From positions 62,001 to 126,000 of the IMG/VR virus record IMGVR_UViG_3300019135_000055: DNA of 64,000 nt, one strand, 5' to 3'. A model generated the notes under the pieces. It worked only from the letters and a program-made list of their open reading frames with translations. It searched no databases and was not told where the DNA came from. The stretch comes from a virus. The position numbers were made by a program, and so were the translations under genes. Positions 8,062-16,310 of this stretch are shown in pieces. The first letter of the stretch is position 1. Each line of letters opens with the position of its first letter.

Positions 8062-9468
8062 ATGCAGGATGTTAGTGTATTTATTTCTTATAGCTGGACA
8101 AACGATGAATTAGTGGATTGGGTACGAGAAGAGCTGGCAACAAGGTTAAGTAATGACGGAATTGAAGTCATTCTTGACCAGTGGGATTTAAAAGAAGGTC
8201 AAGATGTATATCTTTTTATGGAATCGATGGTCAATAACTCTGAAATAAATAAAGTTTTGGTTATCTGTGATAAGGGGTATAAGTTAAAAGCAGATTCTCG
8301 TCAAGGTGGAGTAGGAACTGAAACTCAAATTATTACACCCGAAATATATAAAGATGCAAAGCAAGAAAAGTTCATACCAGTGATCTTCGAAAGAGATGAG
8401 CAAGGAAATGATTTTATACCAACTTTTATGAGTGGAAGAAAATACATAGATCTATCAGGGGATTTATTCTATGAAAACTACGAACAATTACTGAGAATAA
8501 TTTATGAAAGACCATTACATAGAAAACCTAAAAAAGGTAACCCACCAGCACACCTTTTTGAAGATGAACAAATCAACCACTACAAATTTAGTTTTATTTT
8601 AAAACAACTTCTAATTGATGTGTCCAAAGGAAAGAGTGAAAATGCTGTAAGTAAGGCAAAACAATTCAAGAATGAATTTATAGGCACATTAAGAGAGTTC
8701 TCTATTGTAGATATTAAACACGGCCAATTGTATCAAGAGGTTAACAATAAAATAGATGATATGCTTATATTGAAAAATGACTATGTTGAATTTATTCAAC
8801 TCTTATCACAATATAATTTATTAAATGTTGAGTTTTTAATAGAATTTTTCGAAGAATTTCATAATACAGTTATGGAAATAAAAGCGGAAATTAGTAGCTA
8901 TTATGACGCTCAATTTGATCATTTTAATTTTCTCATTAGAGAAATCTTCCTTTACACAATTGCATCTCTAATAAAAACAGCAAATTATGAAATATTAGGG
9001 GAATTACTGCACTCTCGTTTTTTTGTATTTAAAGATTTTGTTGCAGATGGAATAGAAGGAACTAATTTTGAGGTTTTTAATCATTATATTCCTTCTCAAA
9101 CAGATAGAAATAATAATGGGCTTCTAAAACTGAATGAGAGATTGAGCAAAGGTTTTTCTAAAACAGAGATTGCCAATGCAGATGTTTTACTTTACTATAT
9201 TTCTGCTTTAATGAAAGAAAATAGTCGTTTATGGTTCCCTTTTTCTTATATTTATTTAAAAGGAAAAGTTACTTTACTTCAAAAAATGGAATCCACAAGA
9301 CATTTTGAAAAAGTGAAAAAGATTTTTGATGTAAGTAGCAAAGAAGAATTTCTTCATAAAGTAAAGAATTTTAATAATCCAATGAAGGAGGGCTATGGCG
9401 GTTTTAATGGCTCGATACCAGATATAACAGATAATATCAAGCTAGAGGATATTTGTAAATATAGATAA
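8062..9468 (+). CDS. SEFIR/TIR-like domain protein, candidate anti-phage effector
   Basis: A 468-residue protein. Residues 1-150 are a SEFIR (TIR-related) domain: VSVFISYSWTNDELVDWV at the N-terminus, GIEVILDQWDLKEGQD near residue 45, INKVLVICDKGY near 80, and FIPVIFERD near 115. The remaining 300 residues are helical and carry no recognised domain. Bacterial SEFIR and TIR proteins are known to act in abortive anti-phage defence, commonly by NAD depletion. AAAGGAG sits well before ATG 8062. Lying next to a DUF6414 gene between resolvase remnants, it is probably defence cargo. Confidence 0.75.
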   Translation: MQDVSVFISYSWTNDELVDWVREELATRLSNDGIEVILDQWDLKEGQDVYLFMESMVNNSEINKVLVICDKGYKLKADSRQGGVGTETQIITPEIYKDAKQEKFIPVIFERDEQGNDFIPTFMSGRKYIDLSGDLFYENYEQLLRIIYERPLHRKPKKGNPPAHLFEDEQINHYKFSFILKQLLIDVSKGKSENAVSKAKQFKNEFIGTLREFSIVDIKHGQLYQEVNNKIDDMLILKNDYVEFIQLLSQYNLLNVEFLIEFFEEFHNTVMEIKAEISSYYDAQFDHFNFLIREIFLYTIASLIKTANYEILGELLHSRFFVFKDFVADGIEGTNFEVFNHYIPSQTDRNNNGLLKLNERLSKGFSKTEIANADVLLYYISALMKENSRLWFPFSYIYLKGKVTLLQKMESTRHFEKVKKIFDVSSKEEFLHKVKNFNNPMKEGYGGFNGSIPDITDNIKLEDICKYR

Positions 9469-9485
9469 AATAATTGTTTCATTGA

Positions 9486-9587
9486 AGGAATGAAAATGAA
9501 GCTAAATCAATCCTAGAAGAGATTGAAGCAAAAGGTGCAGAAACAAAGGTTTTTTGTGAACAGAACTGTGGACTTAAATCGGAGTGA
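9486..9587 (+). pseudogene. Second resolvase-derived fragment
   Basis: In frame, 9486-9587 reads RNENEAKSILEEIEAKGAE and continues TKVFCEQNCGLKSE to a stop. This parallels RNESEVKSILEEIKARGAE at 6971-7048, with about three quarters of bases alike. There is no start codon and only the C-terminal end of the catalytic domain remains. With the remnant at 6764-7048 it brackets the DUF6414-SEFIR pair. Confidence 0.6.
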
Positions 9588-9593
9588 AAGCTA

Positions 9594-10145
9594 TTGACAG
9601 ACACTATATTAGCAGGAATAATCGGTGCAACAGTTGCAGGAATTGTTCCGTTCATTATTTATTTACTAACAGAGACTAAGAAAAAGCAAGAGAGAAGATT
9701 AGAAGCTTTATACGATATTCACAAGGAGCTTGAATCATTTGTATTTAAAAGTGATGATCTTAAGTTTGAATTAGAGCGAGCTTCTACTTTTGAAAATTTA
9801 ATTGAAAAAATTAAAGAGATCAATGAATTCTTTACAACTCATTTTTTTGACAAAAAAAGAAAAATGACTCATTCAGCATTATTTATAGATTCCGAGGTAT
9901 ATAATCAAACTTTAGATTTTTTTGAAGAAACTTTTAAAGAACTCAAACAAATGCAAACGGAATTTGCTTATAAAAAAACTTCCTCAGAACAACCTTCTGA
10001 GAAAATTGAACAATATAATAAATTGTATCTATTTGGATTAAGCGCAATTGGGGACAATGGGGAAAAACTTAATGACTTAATTAAAAATAAAACAAATTAT
10101 TATTATCAGAAACATTATCCAGCATGGAAGTTTTGGTTAAAATAA
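9594..10145 (+). CDS. Membrane-anchored helical protein
   Basis: A 183-residue protein starting with TTG 9594 behind GGAG. It has one N-terminal membrane span (ILAGIIGATVAGIVPFIIYLL), then about 155 residues of charged helix with coiled-coil stretches (RRLEALYDIHKELESF). Third gene after the SEFIR gene and transcribed with it; it could be a membrane partner of that system or unrelated cargo. Confidence 0.6.
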   Translation: MTDTILAGIIGATVAGIVPFIIYLLTETKKKQERRLEALYDIHKELESFVFKSDDLKFELERASTFENLIEKIKEINEFFTTHFFDKKRKMTHSALFIDSEVYNQTLDFFEETFKELKQMQTEFAYKKTSSEQPSEKIEQYNKLYLFGLSAIGDNGEKLNDLIKNKTNYYYQKHYPAWKFWLK

Positions 10146-10172
10146 ATATTTCTAATCATTTGGAGGTGTTTC

Positions 10173-10388
10173 ATGAGAGACGATGAGCGAATTAACAGAA
10201 TTGCAGGGGTGATTACTCAAATATGGGAGCAGCAGCACGACAAAAGCTTTTTGCAACTCATTGAGACTTTGAAAAGTGACTACATTATGCGGCAGACTGG
10301 ATATGTAGAGAAAGAAGTCTTTATTAGGGATGATGAGTTTGAGATGTTCCTAAAAGAGCATCTTAATAACGTAATAGGAGAGAGGTAG
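10173..10388 (+). CDS. Small hypothetical protein
   Basis: A 71-residue, helical, charged protein (RDDERINRIAGVITQIWEQ). TTTGGAGGTG precedes ATG 10173. The following 187 bases hold no gene; TTTACA near 10470 and AT-rich -10-like sequences suggest a promoter for the subtilase, but no single clean match. Confidence 0.6.
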   Translation: MRDDERINRIAGVITQIWEQQHDKSFLQLIETLKSDYIMRQTGYVEKEVFIRDDEFEMFLKEHLNNVIGER

Positions 10389-10575
10389 ACTTAACAATAA
10401 AATTGTTCCTTTTATACATGAAAGGAAATACATTGATAAAAATGATTATATTGTAACAAAAGGTGTTTACATACATTATACTATAGGTTAATATAATCTT
10501 GTGTTTTAGTGAGAAGGGGGGGAATGAGGTTATTTATTTGAATTTTTAAATATTGTTTGTGAGAAGGAAGCCTGA

Positions 10576-11508
10576 ATGAAAAGATCGAAGATTGTGTTTC
10601 TATTTGTTTCTTGCTTATTTGTGATTTTTGCAGTTGGCTTATATTTGATGTGTATTGGTGATATTTCTAAAGATAGGAGTGCTACATCTAGTACAAATAA
10701 GAAAGAAGACCTGATGTGGAGGTATGAAATTATTGGCCAAGAAGCGCGCAATAATGATACAGAGCCTGTCAAAATAGCTATTCTTGATAGTGGCATTAAT
10801 AAGTCACATAAAGAGTTTAATAATATAACCTTTTATGAATACAATGCTATTGCCCCTAGTAAATCCGTTAAAGATGAGTATGGTCACGGTACAGCAATTG
10901 CTGGAATAATAGCTGCAGGCGGTGAAGAGATAAAAGGGATTTCACAGAATGCTACTTTATATGATGTTAAAGTACTAGATAGTAGTGGCAAAGGCAAAGT
11001 TAAGGATGTTGTTAGGGGAATCAATTGGTGTATTGAACAAAAAATAGACATTATTAATATAAGCTTTGGATTTGAAAAAGACTACGATGACTTGCGTAAT
11101 GCTATTAACAATGCTTTACATAACAACATAATTATTACTGCTGCCTCTGGAAATACTTTAGGCCTTACTGTTGAATACCCAGCGAAATATAGAGGAGTCT
11201 TATCTATTTCCTCTTTTGATGAAAAATTGAAAATTGATCCGGTATCAGCAAAAGGCAAAATTGATTTTTCAGCTCCAGGAGTAAATATAAAATCAATAAA
11301 TAAAGACGGAAGTTATATAAAGGTAGGAGGCACATCCTTTGCAACTGCGTTTGCAACTGGTGCTATTGGCTGTTTAATTTCAAAAAAGAAAATATCTAAA
11401 GAAAATTTTCATCAAACACTCAAGAAGTATGCGGTTGATTTAGGTAGTTCCGGGTATGACAAAGAGTTTGGTCATGGAATGATTATTTGTAACAAAGGAG
11501 AGAAGTAG
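10576..11508 (+). CDS. Membrane-anchored or secreted subtilase (S8 family)
   Basis: A 310-residue protein with an N-terminal membrane segment (residues 5-28) and a complete S8 catalytic set: Asp71 in AILDSGI, His104 in EYGHGTAIAG, the oxyanion Asn193 in AASGN, and Ser254 in GGTSFATAFATG. There is little room for an I9 propeptide between the span and Asp71. The stop is followed directly by the toxin-like gene (start at 11510), so the pair is probably co-translated. Likely acts outside the membrane; processing of the neighbour is an attractive but untested idea. Confidence 0.85.
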   Translation: MKRSKIVFLFVSCLFVIFAVGLYLMCIGDISKDRSATSSTNKKEDLMWRYEIIGQEARNNDTEPVKIAILDSGINKSHKEFNNITFYEYNAIAPSKSVKDEYGHGTAIAGIIAAGGEEIKGISQNATLYDVKVLDSSGKGKVKDVVRGINWCIEQKIDIINISFGFEKDYDDLRNAINNALHNNIIITAASGNTLGLTVEYPAKYRGVLSISSFDEKLKIDPVSAKGKIDFSAPGVNIKSINKDGSYIKVGGTSFATAFATGAIGCLISKKKISKENFHQTLKKYAVDLGSSGYDKEFGHGMIICNKGEK

Positions 11509-11509
11509 T

Positions 11510-12370
11510 GTGAAAAAGACTTTAATAAGAATTCTTATATTTACGTTAGTTTTATCTGGGGTTTTACCTGGGTTTGCAAGCGCAGAAACAATTGAAAATA
11601 AAATTGAGAACGATACCAAAACTGTAGGTATTGAAGAAAATACAAATAAAGCGTATGAAGTAAATGTTGAAAAAGAGTTTGGGGTTGCTCTTGAAAAAGA
11701 TATTGAGATGGCTGTTGAAGAAAATTCAGATGAAGTGAATGTTACTACTAAGCTTGAAGCTGAGAATGCTAATATTCAAACTGATATGAATATTAATCAG
11801 GAAACCGGTGAAATCACAGTTACTGGTATTAGAGAATTAGAAAACGGTGAAAAAGAAATTAACCATTACAATGTATTGATTGAAGAGATTGAGGGGACTG
11901 ATTTTAAAGCTACGTTTGTGGATCAAAAAACGGGCGAACATTATAAAATTAGCACCTTAGAAGCTCAAGCTTCCATCGTCCCTGCAATAATAGTTGGAGT
12001 TGTTGCTAAGTTTGGTATAAAGTGGGCTATTAAAAAATACGGGAAAAAACTTATTATAAAAACATTTAAAAAAACAGCAATTAAGCAGGCTATAAAAAAA
12101 GTTTCAAAGTTTTCTGTTAGCAATAAACATCTCAGTAATGCCGGAGGTAGATACAGAAAATTTAATACTACAAGTAAAAGCACAGTGAATAAATGGATAA
12201 AGGAGGCTTTACAATCCAAGAATCTTTCCTTTACTATAAATGATAATAAAAAATTATCATTTGTCATCACTGCAAATTTAAAAAAGAAAATCGGAACAAA
12301 AGGTGAGACAAAAATAAAAATAGTAATAGGATGGGATGGTAAGATATGGACGGCGTATCCAATCAAGTAG
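11510..12370 (+). CDS. Secreted polymorphic-toxin-like protein (SAR2788-like)
   Basis: A 286-residue protein, GTG start behind AAAGGAGAG. It has a signal peptide (residues 1-26, cleavage near SAE), an acidic repeat-rich region to about residue 140, then a hydrophobic/basic stretch (IVPAIIVGVVAKFGIKW) and a lysine-rich C-terminal domain ending in IKIVIGWDGKIWTAYPIK. That ending resembles the last strands of barnase/EndoU/colicin-type (BECR) nuclease toxins. The overall layout resembles the SAR2788 putative toxin family. Overlaps the candidate immunity gene by 25 bases. Confidence 0.65.
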   Translation: MKKTLIRILIFTLVLSGVLPGFASAETIENKIENDTKTVGIEENTNKAYEVNVEKEFGVALEKDIEMAVEENSDEVNVTTKLEAENANIQTDMNINQETGEITVTGIRELENGEKEINHYNVLIEEIEGTDFKATFVDQKTGEHYKISTLEAQASIVPAIIVGVVAKFGIKWAIKKYGKKLIIKTFKKTAIKQAIKKVSKFSVSNKHLSNAGGRYRKFNTTSKSTVNKWIKEALQSKNLSFTINDNKKLSFVITANLKKKIGTKGETKIKIVIGWDGKIWTAYPIK

Positions 12371-12816
12371 AATTTATTTATAAGTTCACATCCGAAGAAG
12401 CAGATATCCCAAAAAAAATGAAAAAAGACCCTTCAGCAGCGATGAGAGTTGAGGGGGAATTTAAAATAAAAATAAATGGAATTGTGTATTTCGAAGAAAA
12501 TATTGCCCTACTAGAGTTTTACGCTTCTTTGAATGAGTGGATTAAAAAGATCAAGAAAAAAAACAAAGTTGTAGAGTATAGATATTACACCATGGAGTAT
12601 GAGGAGGACGAGCCCATTATTTCATTGATACCATTTGACAATAAGGCTCGACTAACGACTATTTGGGAAACTCAACAATTATATAATGTATTTGGCCTTA
12701 ATTACATTATTGAACAAATGGAAATGCTTCATGAAAGACTTGGACGAGACATTGAGCACCATTATAAAATTTCATTGAAAAACTTTATTGGAAAGATCCC
12801 ATTAAGAAAATATTGA
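12346..12816 (+). CDS. Candidate immunity protein
   Basis: A 156-residue cytosolic protein without signal peptide, acidic in the middle (YTMEYEEDEPIISLIPF). Its start lies inside the toxin gene, the usual toxin-immunity arrangement. It ends in the 18-base perfect hairpin at 12815-12862, closing the operon. Immunity is inferred from position; the fold resembles small DUF7878-type proteins, with low certainty. Confidence 0.55.
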   Translation: MDGVSNQVEFIYKFTSEEADIPKKMKKDPSAAMRVEGEFKIKINGIVYFEENIALLEFYASLNEWIKKIKKKNKVVEYRYYTMEYEEDEPIISLIPFDNKARLTTIWETQQLYNVFGLNYIIEQMEMLHERLGRDIEHHYKISLKNFIGKIPLRKY

Positions 12817-12862
12817 TTGAAGAAAAGAAGCCTTTGTTTTTTAGGGCTTCTTTTCTTCAATC
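12815..12862 (+). terminator. 18-base perfect inverted repeat ending the toxin operon
   Basis: GATTGAAGAAAAGAAGCC (12815-12832) and its exact complement (12845-12862) with a 12-base T-rich loop. It overlaps the TGA of the candidate immunity gene. No long T-run follows, so termination is likely but not certain; it isolates the cargo operon from aimR. Confidence 0.6.
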
Positions 12863-12936
12863 ATCAGTTATAGTGAAAAGAACTATGTAACGCTTATAAA
12901 ATACGAATTTTATTAAAACTAATTAAAAGAAATATA

Positions 12937-12965
12937 TTGACCGTTTGGATTTAGAATGCTATTAT
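12937..12965 (+). promoter_or_regulatory. aimR promoter
   Basis: TTGACC at 12937-12942, 17-base spacer, TATTAT at 12960-12965. It lies 27 bases before the GTG of aimR and after the toxin operon hairpin. Confidence 0.65.
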
Positions 12966-12991
12966 AAACATATATTCTAAGGGGAAACGTG

Positions 12992-14158
12992 GTGAAAGAA
13001 TTGGAGTTGAAAAATTTTTTAAAGAATAAATGTGAAGAAGAACGCGGACTCGAAAAGGAGCTTGCACGAATAGCAGGATACTCTAACTCGTCAGGCTTTC
13101 ATCATTTCATTTACAATGAAAAGAAAGAAATGGATAATATTCAAGGTATCATTGACGTGATTCAGAAGATTTCCCCGGAATATGAGTTTGATTTAATGAG
13201 TGAATACATATTTACATTAGACATAAATAAATCTGCAGCAAGGCAAGGCTTAGAATATCTTAGTGTAAATCAGCTATATGACACTCTAGATAAACATATT
13301 AAGAAAATGGTGTCTGCAAAGAATTCAGTTAGTAAAGAATGGGGAAAAGTCTATGCAGCCCAAAGAGAGCTAGACAAAGGCAACATTGGTATTGAAGAGT
13401 GCATTAGGCTGTTGGCTGAAATCCAACCCAAATCATCTGAAATGAAGGTTTACTCTAGGATTATCCCCATGTATGCCATACTACCTTTAAAGCAATTTGG
13501 TAGATTAAAAGATATGAGTGATAGTGTCTTGATTGACACAATCAGTAATCAAAATTATGTTTATCATTCGTTTAAGAGTCGCTATATGCTATTACTGGCA
13601 AACTGCTTCTTTGGAAACAATGAGATTGAGAAAGCACAAGAATACGCAAGACATGGGATAGAGAATTCAAATGTGAAGAGGATCATTTTTTTCTCATACC
13701 TCACGTATGGAAGTTCTTTAATGTTAGATGATTACGAGAAATCAAAAAGCAGTTTTTTGAAAGGTTTAGAAGTTGGCAAAGGAAACAAAATTTATGAGCA
13801 ACATGCGATTAGAAATCTTTGTTTCCTAGAAAATCTATGGGGGAAAGAGAATCAATATTTGAATATACAATCTAATGAAATAATAGATAGGCAAGAAGTT
13901 GTTCATTATCTTATAAGAAAAGGTTCTAAGCAACAGGCCAAAAAAATGCTTGACCAGTTAGATCTCATGGAGCACGATGATAACGATCTGGGATTACATT
14001 ATTATTTAAAGGGACTTTTGGAAAGCTCTCGCGAATATTTTTTAGAATCAGTCAAATATTTTAAATTAAGTGGTGATAAGTTTTCCTGCACCCTTCCAAT
14101 AATTGAACTCGAAAAGTTAGGTGTTGAAAAACAAATTTTAGAGATAATATCAATTTGA
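12992..14158 (+). CDS. aimR: Arbitrium receptor and transcription regulator AimR
   Basis: A 388-residue protein. The N-terminal HTH region (EERGLEKELARIAGYSNSSG) is followed by TPR-like helical repeats. Blocks shared with known AimR proteins include NKSAARQGLEY, SKEWGKVYAAQREL, SFKSRYMLLLANC and ENSNVKRIIFFSYLTYG. AimR binds DNA to drive lysis until the AimP peptide, imported from outside, releases it. GTG 12992 (or 12989) follows AAGGGG. The adjacent aimP gene confirms identity. The receptor must match the predicted peptide GFTVGA. Confidence 0.92.
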   Translation: MKELELKNFLKNKCEEERGLEKELARIAGYSNSSGFHHFIYNEKKEMDNIQGIIDVIQKISPEYEFDLMSEYIFTLDINKSAARQGLEYLSVNQLYDTLDKHIKKMVSAKNSVSKEWGKVYAAQRELDKGNIGIEECIRLLAEIQPKSSEMKVYSRIIPMYAILPLKQFGRLKDMSDSVLIDTISNQNYVYHSFKSRYMLLLANCFFGNNEIEKAQEYARHGIENSNVKRIIFFSYLTYGSSLMLDDYEKSKSSFLKGLEVGKGNKIYEQHAIRNLCFLENLWGKENQYLNIQSNEIIDRQEVVHYLIRKGSKQQAKKMLDQLDLMEHDDNDLGLHYYLKGLLESSREYFLESVKYFKLSGDKFSCTLPIIELEKLGVEKQILEIISI

Positions 14159-14189
14159 TTCTAGACTGCATTGAAAGGAGGTGAAGAAT

Positions 14190-14303
14190 ATGAAAAAGTT
14201 GTTCGTTGGAATTGTTGTATCCGTTTCTCTTTTAGCTGTCGGTATTGCTGCAGCTCAAGTTAACAGTGGATTCTCTGTTGCAGGTTTTACTGTAGGGGCG
14301 TAA
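14190..14303 (+). CDS. aimP: Arbitrium signal precursor AimP
   Basis: A 37-residue pre-peptide behind a perfect AAAGGAGGTG. It has a Sec-type signal (MKKLF, then IVVSVSLLAVGIAAA), a short spacer and the C-terminal hexapeptide GFTVGA. In known arbitrium systems the last six residues are the signal (SAIRGA in phi3T, GMPRGA in SPbeta) and end in GA; here the usual arginine at position 4 is valine. It is exported, cleaved, then imported by the oligopeptide permease to inhibit AimR. Confidence 0.9.
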   Translation: MKKLFVGIVVSVSLLAVGIAAAQVNSGFSVAGFTVGA

Positions 14304-14340
14304 TACATAACAATTAAAAGTTTAGTTTCACTACATAATT

Positions 14341-14374
14341 AGACGTTTGACTCTTTTGAGTTAAGCGTCTTTTC
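14341..14374 (+). terminator. Terminator after aimP
   Basis: AGACGTTTGACTC and GAGTTAAGCGTCT form a 13-pair stem with two G.U pairs, loop TTTT, followed by TTTT. It should stop aimR-aimP transcripts before the downstream lytic-control genes, a point at which AimR is reported to act in this phage group. Confidence 0.8.
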
Positions 14375-14437
14375 CATTTTAAAGAGTTTTTTATCAAAAT
14401 TGCAATTATTCTTTTCAGTAAATTTTCATAGTTCAGT

Positions 14438-14471
14438 TAACACATTCAAAAAAATAATAAAGAATGTGTTA
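14438..14471 (+). promoter_or_regulatory. Candidate AimR operator
   Basis: Perfect 10-base arms TAACACATTC (14438-14447) and GAATGTGTTA (14462-14471) separated by 14 A/T bases. It lies between aimP and the next promoter, where AimR dimers bind spaced inverted boxes in related phages. Assignment is by position and symmetry only. Confidence 0.6.
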
Positions 14472-14499
14472 TTTGTCGTGGAAAAATAAACTAAAAGGG

Positions 14500-14528
14500 T
14501 TTACAAAGCACATGACATCAATTAAAAT
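14500..14528 (+). promoter_or_regulatory. Promoter for the gene following aimP
   Basis: TTTACA at 14500-14505, 17-base spacer, TAAAAT at 14523-14528. Alternative: ATGACA at 14512 with TATAAC 16 bases on. It lies 29 bases downstream of the candidate AimR operator. Confidence 0.5.
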
Positions 14529-14573
14529 GAGAATATAACATTATTAATTAGTTTAGTAGAAAGGAGTTAACCT

Positions 14574-14777
14574 ATGATTCCGTGCGGCAAACAAAGCGAA
14601 AGTAATGTTGAGTATTTCAAGTTGGCTTATGAAAGTAAAATGAAGAAGTATGGGGAAGAGTGGATTTTCGCCATTGAAAATAAACAAAAACAAGTTATGC
14701 GTGAAAAGAAAGAGAAAATTAGAAGAGAGCTTACAAAAGGATATATGGCGCTACTAAGTGCACAATTAGGAGAATAA
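14574..14777 (+). CDS. Small protein in the aimX/yopM position
   Basis: A 67-residue, charged helical protein (NVEYFKLAYESKMKKYGEEW). AAAGGAGTTAACCT precedes ATG 14574. It is the first gene after the arbitrium operator and promoter, the place occupied by aimX or yopM in SPbeta-group phages. Sequence alone does not decide which. Confidence 0.65.
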   Translation: MIPCGKQSESNVEYFKLAYESKMKKYGEEWIFAIENKQKQVMREKKEKIRRELTKGYMALLSAQLGE

Positions 14778-14780
14778 ATA

Positions 14781-15110
14781 ATGAAAATTCTTGAAAACAA
14801 ATTAAAAATAGAAGATGATTATATAATTGACGCGATTGACACATTTCAAAAAGGTAAGTTACATATTAGAGAACAAATCATTCATTCAAATAGCGCTGTT
14901 GATCTTTATTATGCTAAATTGCAAATAGATGAATTTTTTAAACAGATCAATGATTCAATAAAATTAATTAAAATTACCTGCAGTGATCTGTTTGAGAAGA
15001 AAGAAATGAATATGGCTGCCTTAGAGATACTAATTAATATTAGAGAAGAAGCAAAAAACGAATTTAGCATATTTATTTCTGATAACAATAAACGAATTAA
15101 AAGTGTATAA
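14781..15110 (+). CDS. Small helical protein, yopN position
   Basis: A 109-residue helical protein starting three bases after the previous stop. No domain recognised. Position between the arbitrium genes and yopP suggests a role in the lysogeny decision, like SPbeta yopN, which is inference. Confidence 0.6.
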   Translation: MKILENKLKIEDDYIIDAIDTFQKGKLHIREQIIHSNSAVDLYYAKLQIDEFFKQINDSIKLIKITCSDLFEKKEMNMAALEILINIREEAKNEFSIFISDNNKRIKSV

Positions 15111-15148
15111 ATACATAATTCATAATATAAACCAAGGAGGGAAAACAG

Positions 15149-16243
15149 TTGGGGGCTGTAGTTCAATCGATAAGAAAATACAGGGTGTTCGATGATATTT
15201 TAGCTTTTCTAAAGGAAAAAGACACAGATAGCTCAGCTGGAAACATTAAGGGGTATAACAAAAACAAGAAGAAAAAATCGAAATACGGATTGCACTCTAA
15301 TACAGCAGTTAACTATTTAAGCGACATTAAGCAGTTTTTTTGGTTTTACTGTAAGACTGAAATTGAATTTTTAAAAGAAGAACATCTGTCTTTTAAAAGG
15401 TCAGATGTTTTGGCATTTAAACATTATCTTGAGCATAACAAAGGTGCAGCTAACACAACTATCAATCGAAAGATCGCAGCACTTAAATCATTACATGGTG
15501 AACTGAAAAGGCTTTATCCTGACTATGTTGAAGATGATCCTTTTTATAACGTTAAAAGGAGCAAAGAAATAAGAAGGACAAGAGCCAATACTTCACAGAT
15601 CCAAGCAGAAATGATTTGTGACAACATGTTCATTTATGAAAAACAGAAACCACTTCTGAAAAAATTATTTGGGTACTTCCTTTTGAGAAGTTCTTTTAGA
15701 ATATCCGCGGCTCTTGACGTTAGATGGTGTGATATTGAAGTATCTAATGAGAACCCAGATTGGTTTAGAGTCACTGTCATTGATAAAGGGGCAAAGCTGT
15801 GCACTACAGGAATTCACAGAGTGTTTTATGACCAGTTGCTTGAATTAAGAAGTGATAACACAAAAGACACAGATAGGGTATTCGAGGGACTTACTGAAGA
15901 TGCATTTAGAGCTTCTCTCAAACGCTCATTAAAAAGTCTGGGCATTCCAGAAGAAAGCGGGATATCTCCTCACTCATTTAAAGGAGTAGGGATAACGGAA
16001 GTATTCGAAGCCACAGGAAATGATTATAGAGCAGCCATGAAACAAGGTAATCATAGTAACTTTGATACAACCTTGAGATACTTGAACAGCGAAACAGACA
16101 TCTCCCAAACGGCGGGGATAATAATGGATGAAGAATTAGACATATCTATTCTACAGCAAGTTACTAAAGAAGAGTTCTTAGATTTTTTTGAACAATGTGA
16201 TAAACAAACATTAAGAAAGGCTTTACAGTTTTTCAATCGTTAA
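15149..16243 (+). CDS. yopP: Tyrosine-recombinase-like lysogeny regulator YopP
   Basis: A 364-residue protein, TTG start behind AAGGAGGG. A core-binding domain (residues 50-130) is followed by an integrase-type catalytic domain: Arg in SSFRISAALDVRW near 183, HSFK near 277 (HxxK rather than HxxR), NHSNF near 308 and a candidate Tyr in TTLRYLN near 318. In SPbeta YopP belongs to the lysis-lysogeny circuit with YopQ and MrpR. Whether it recombines DNA is open; most catalytic positions are kept. Confidence 0.85.
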   Translation: MGAVVQSIRKYRVFDDILAFLKEKDTDSSAGNIKGYNKNKKKKSKYGLHSNTAVNYLSDIKQFFWFYCKTEIEFLKEEHLSFKRSDVLAFKHYLEHNKGAANTTINRKIAALKSLHGELKRLYPDYVEDDPFYNVKRSKEIRRTRANTSQIQAEMICDNMFIYEKQKPLLKKLFGYFLLRSSFRISAALDVRWCDIEVSNENPDWFRVTVIDKGAKLCTTGIHRVFYDQLLELRSDNTKDTDRVFEGLTEDAFRASLKRSLKSLGIPEESGISPHSFKGVGITEVFEATGNDYRAAMKQGNHSNFDTTLRYLNSETDISQTAGIIMDEELDISILQQVTKEEFLDFFEQCDKQTLRKALQFFNR

Positions 16244-16310
16244 TTCCTATAACCTTGATTAAAGTGAGGTGATCTGCTACATTTAACATAGTATTAGGTG
16301 AGGTGATATC

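Noticed and set aside
10460-10500. Promoter before the subtilase (TTTACA with TATAAT)
   Set aside because: Best pair has 20-base spacing; alternatives are equally poor, so no promoter is called.
11965-12366. 133-residue minus-strand ORF opposite the toxin gene
   Set aside because: Shadow of the lysine-rich toxin C-terminus (phenylalanine-rich complement); no ribosome site.
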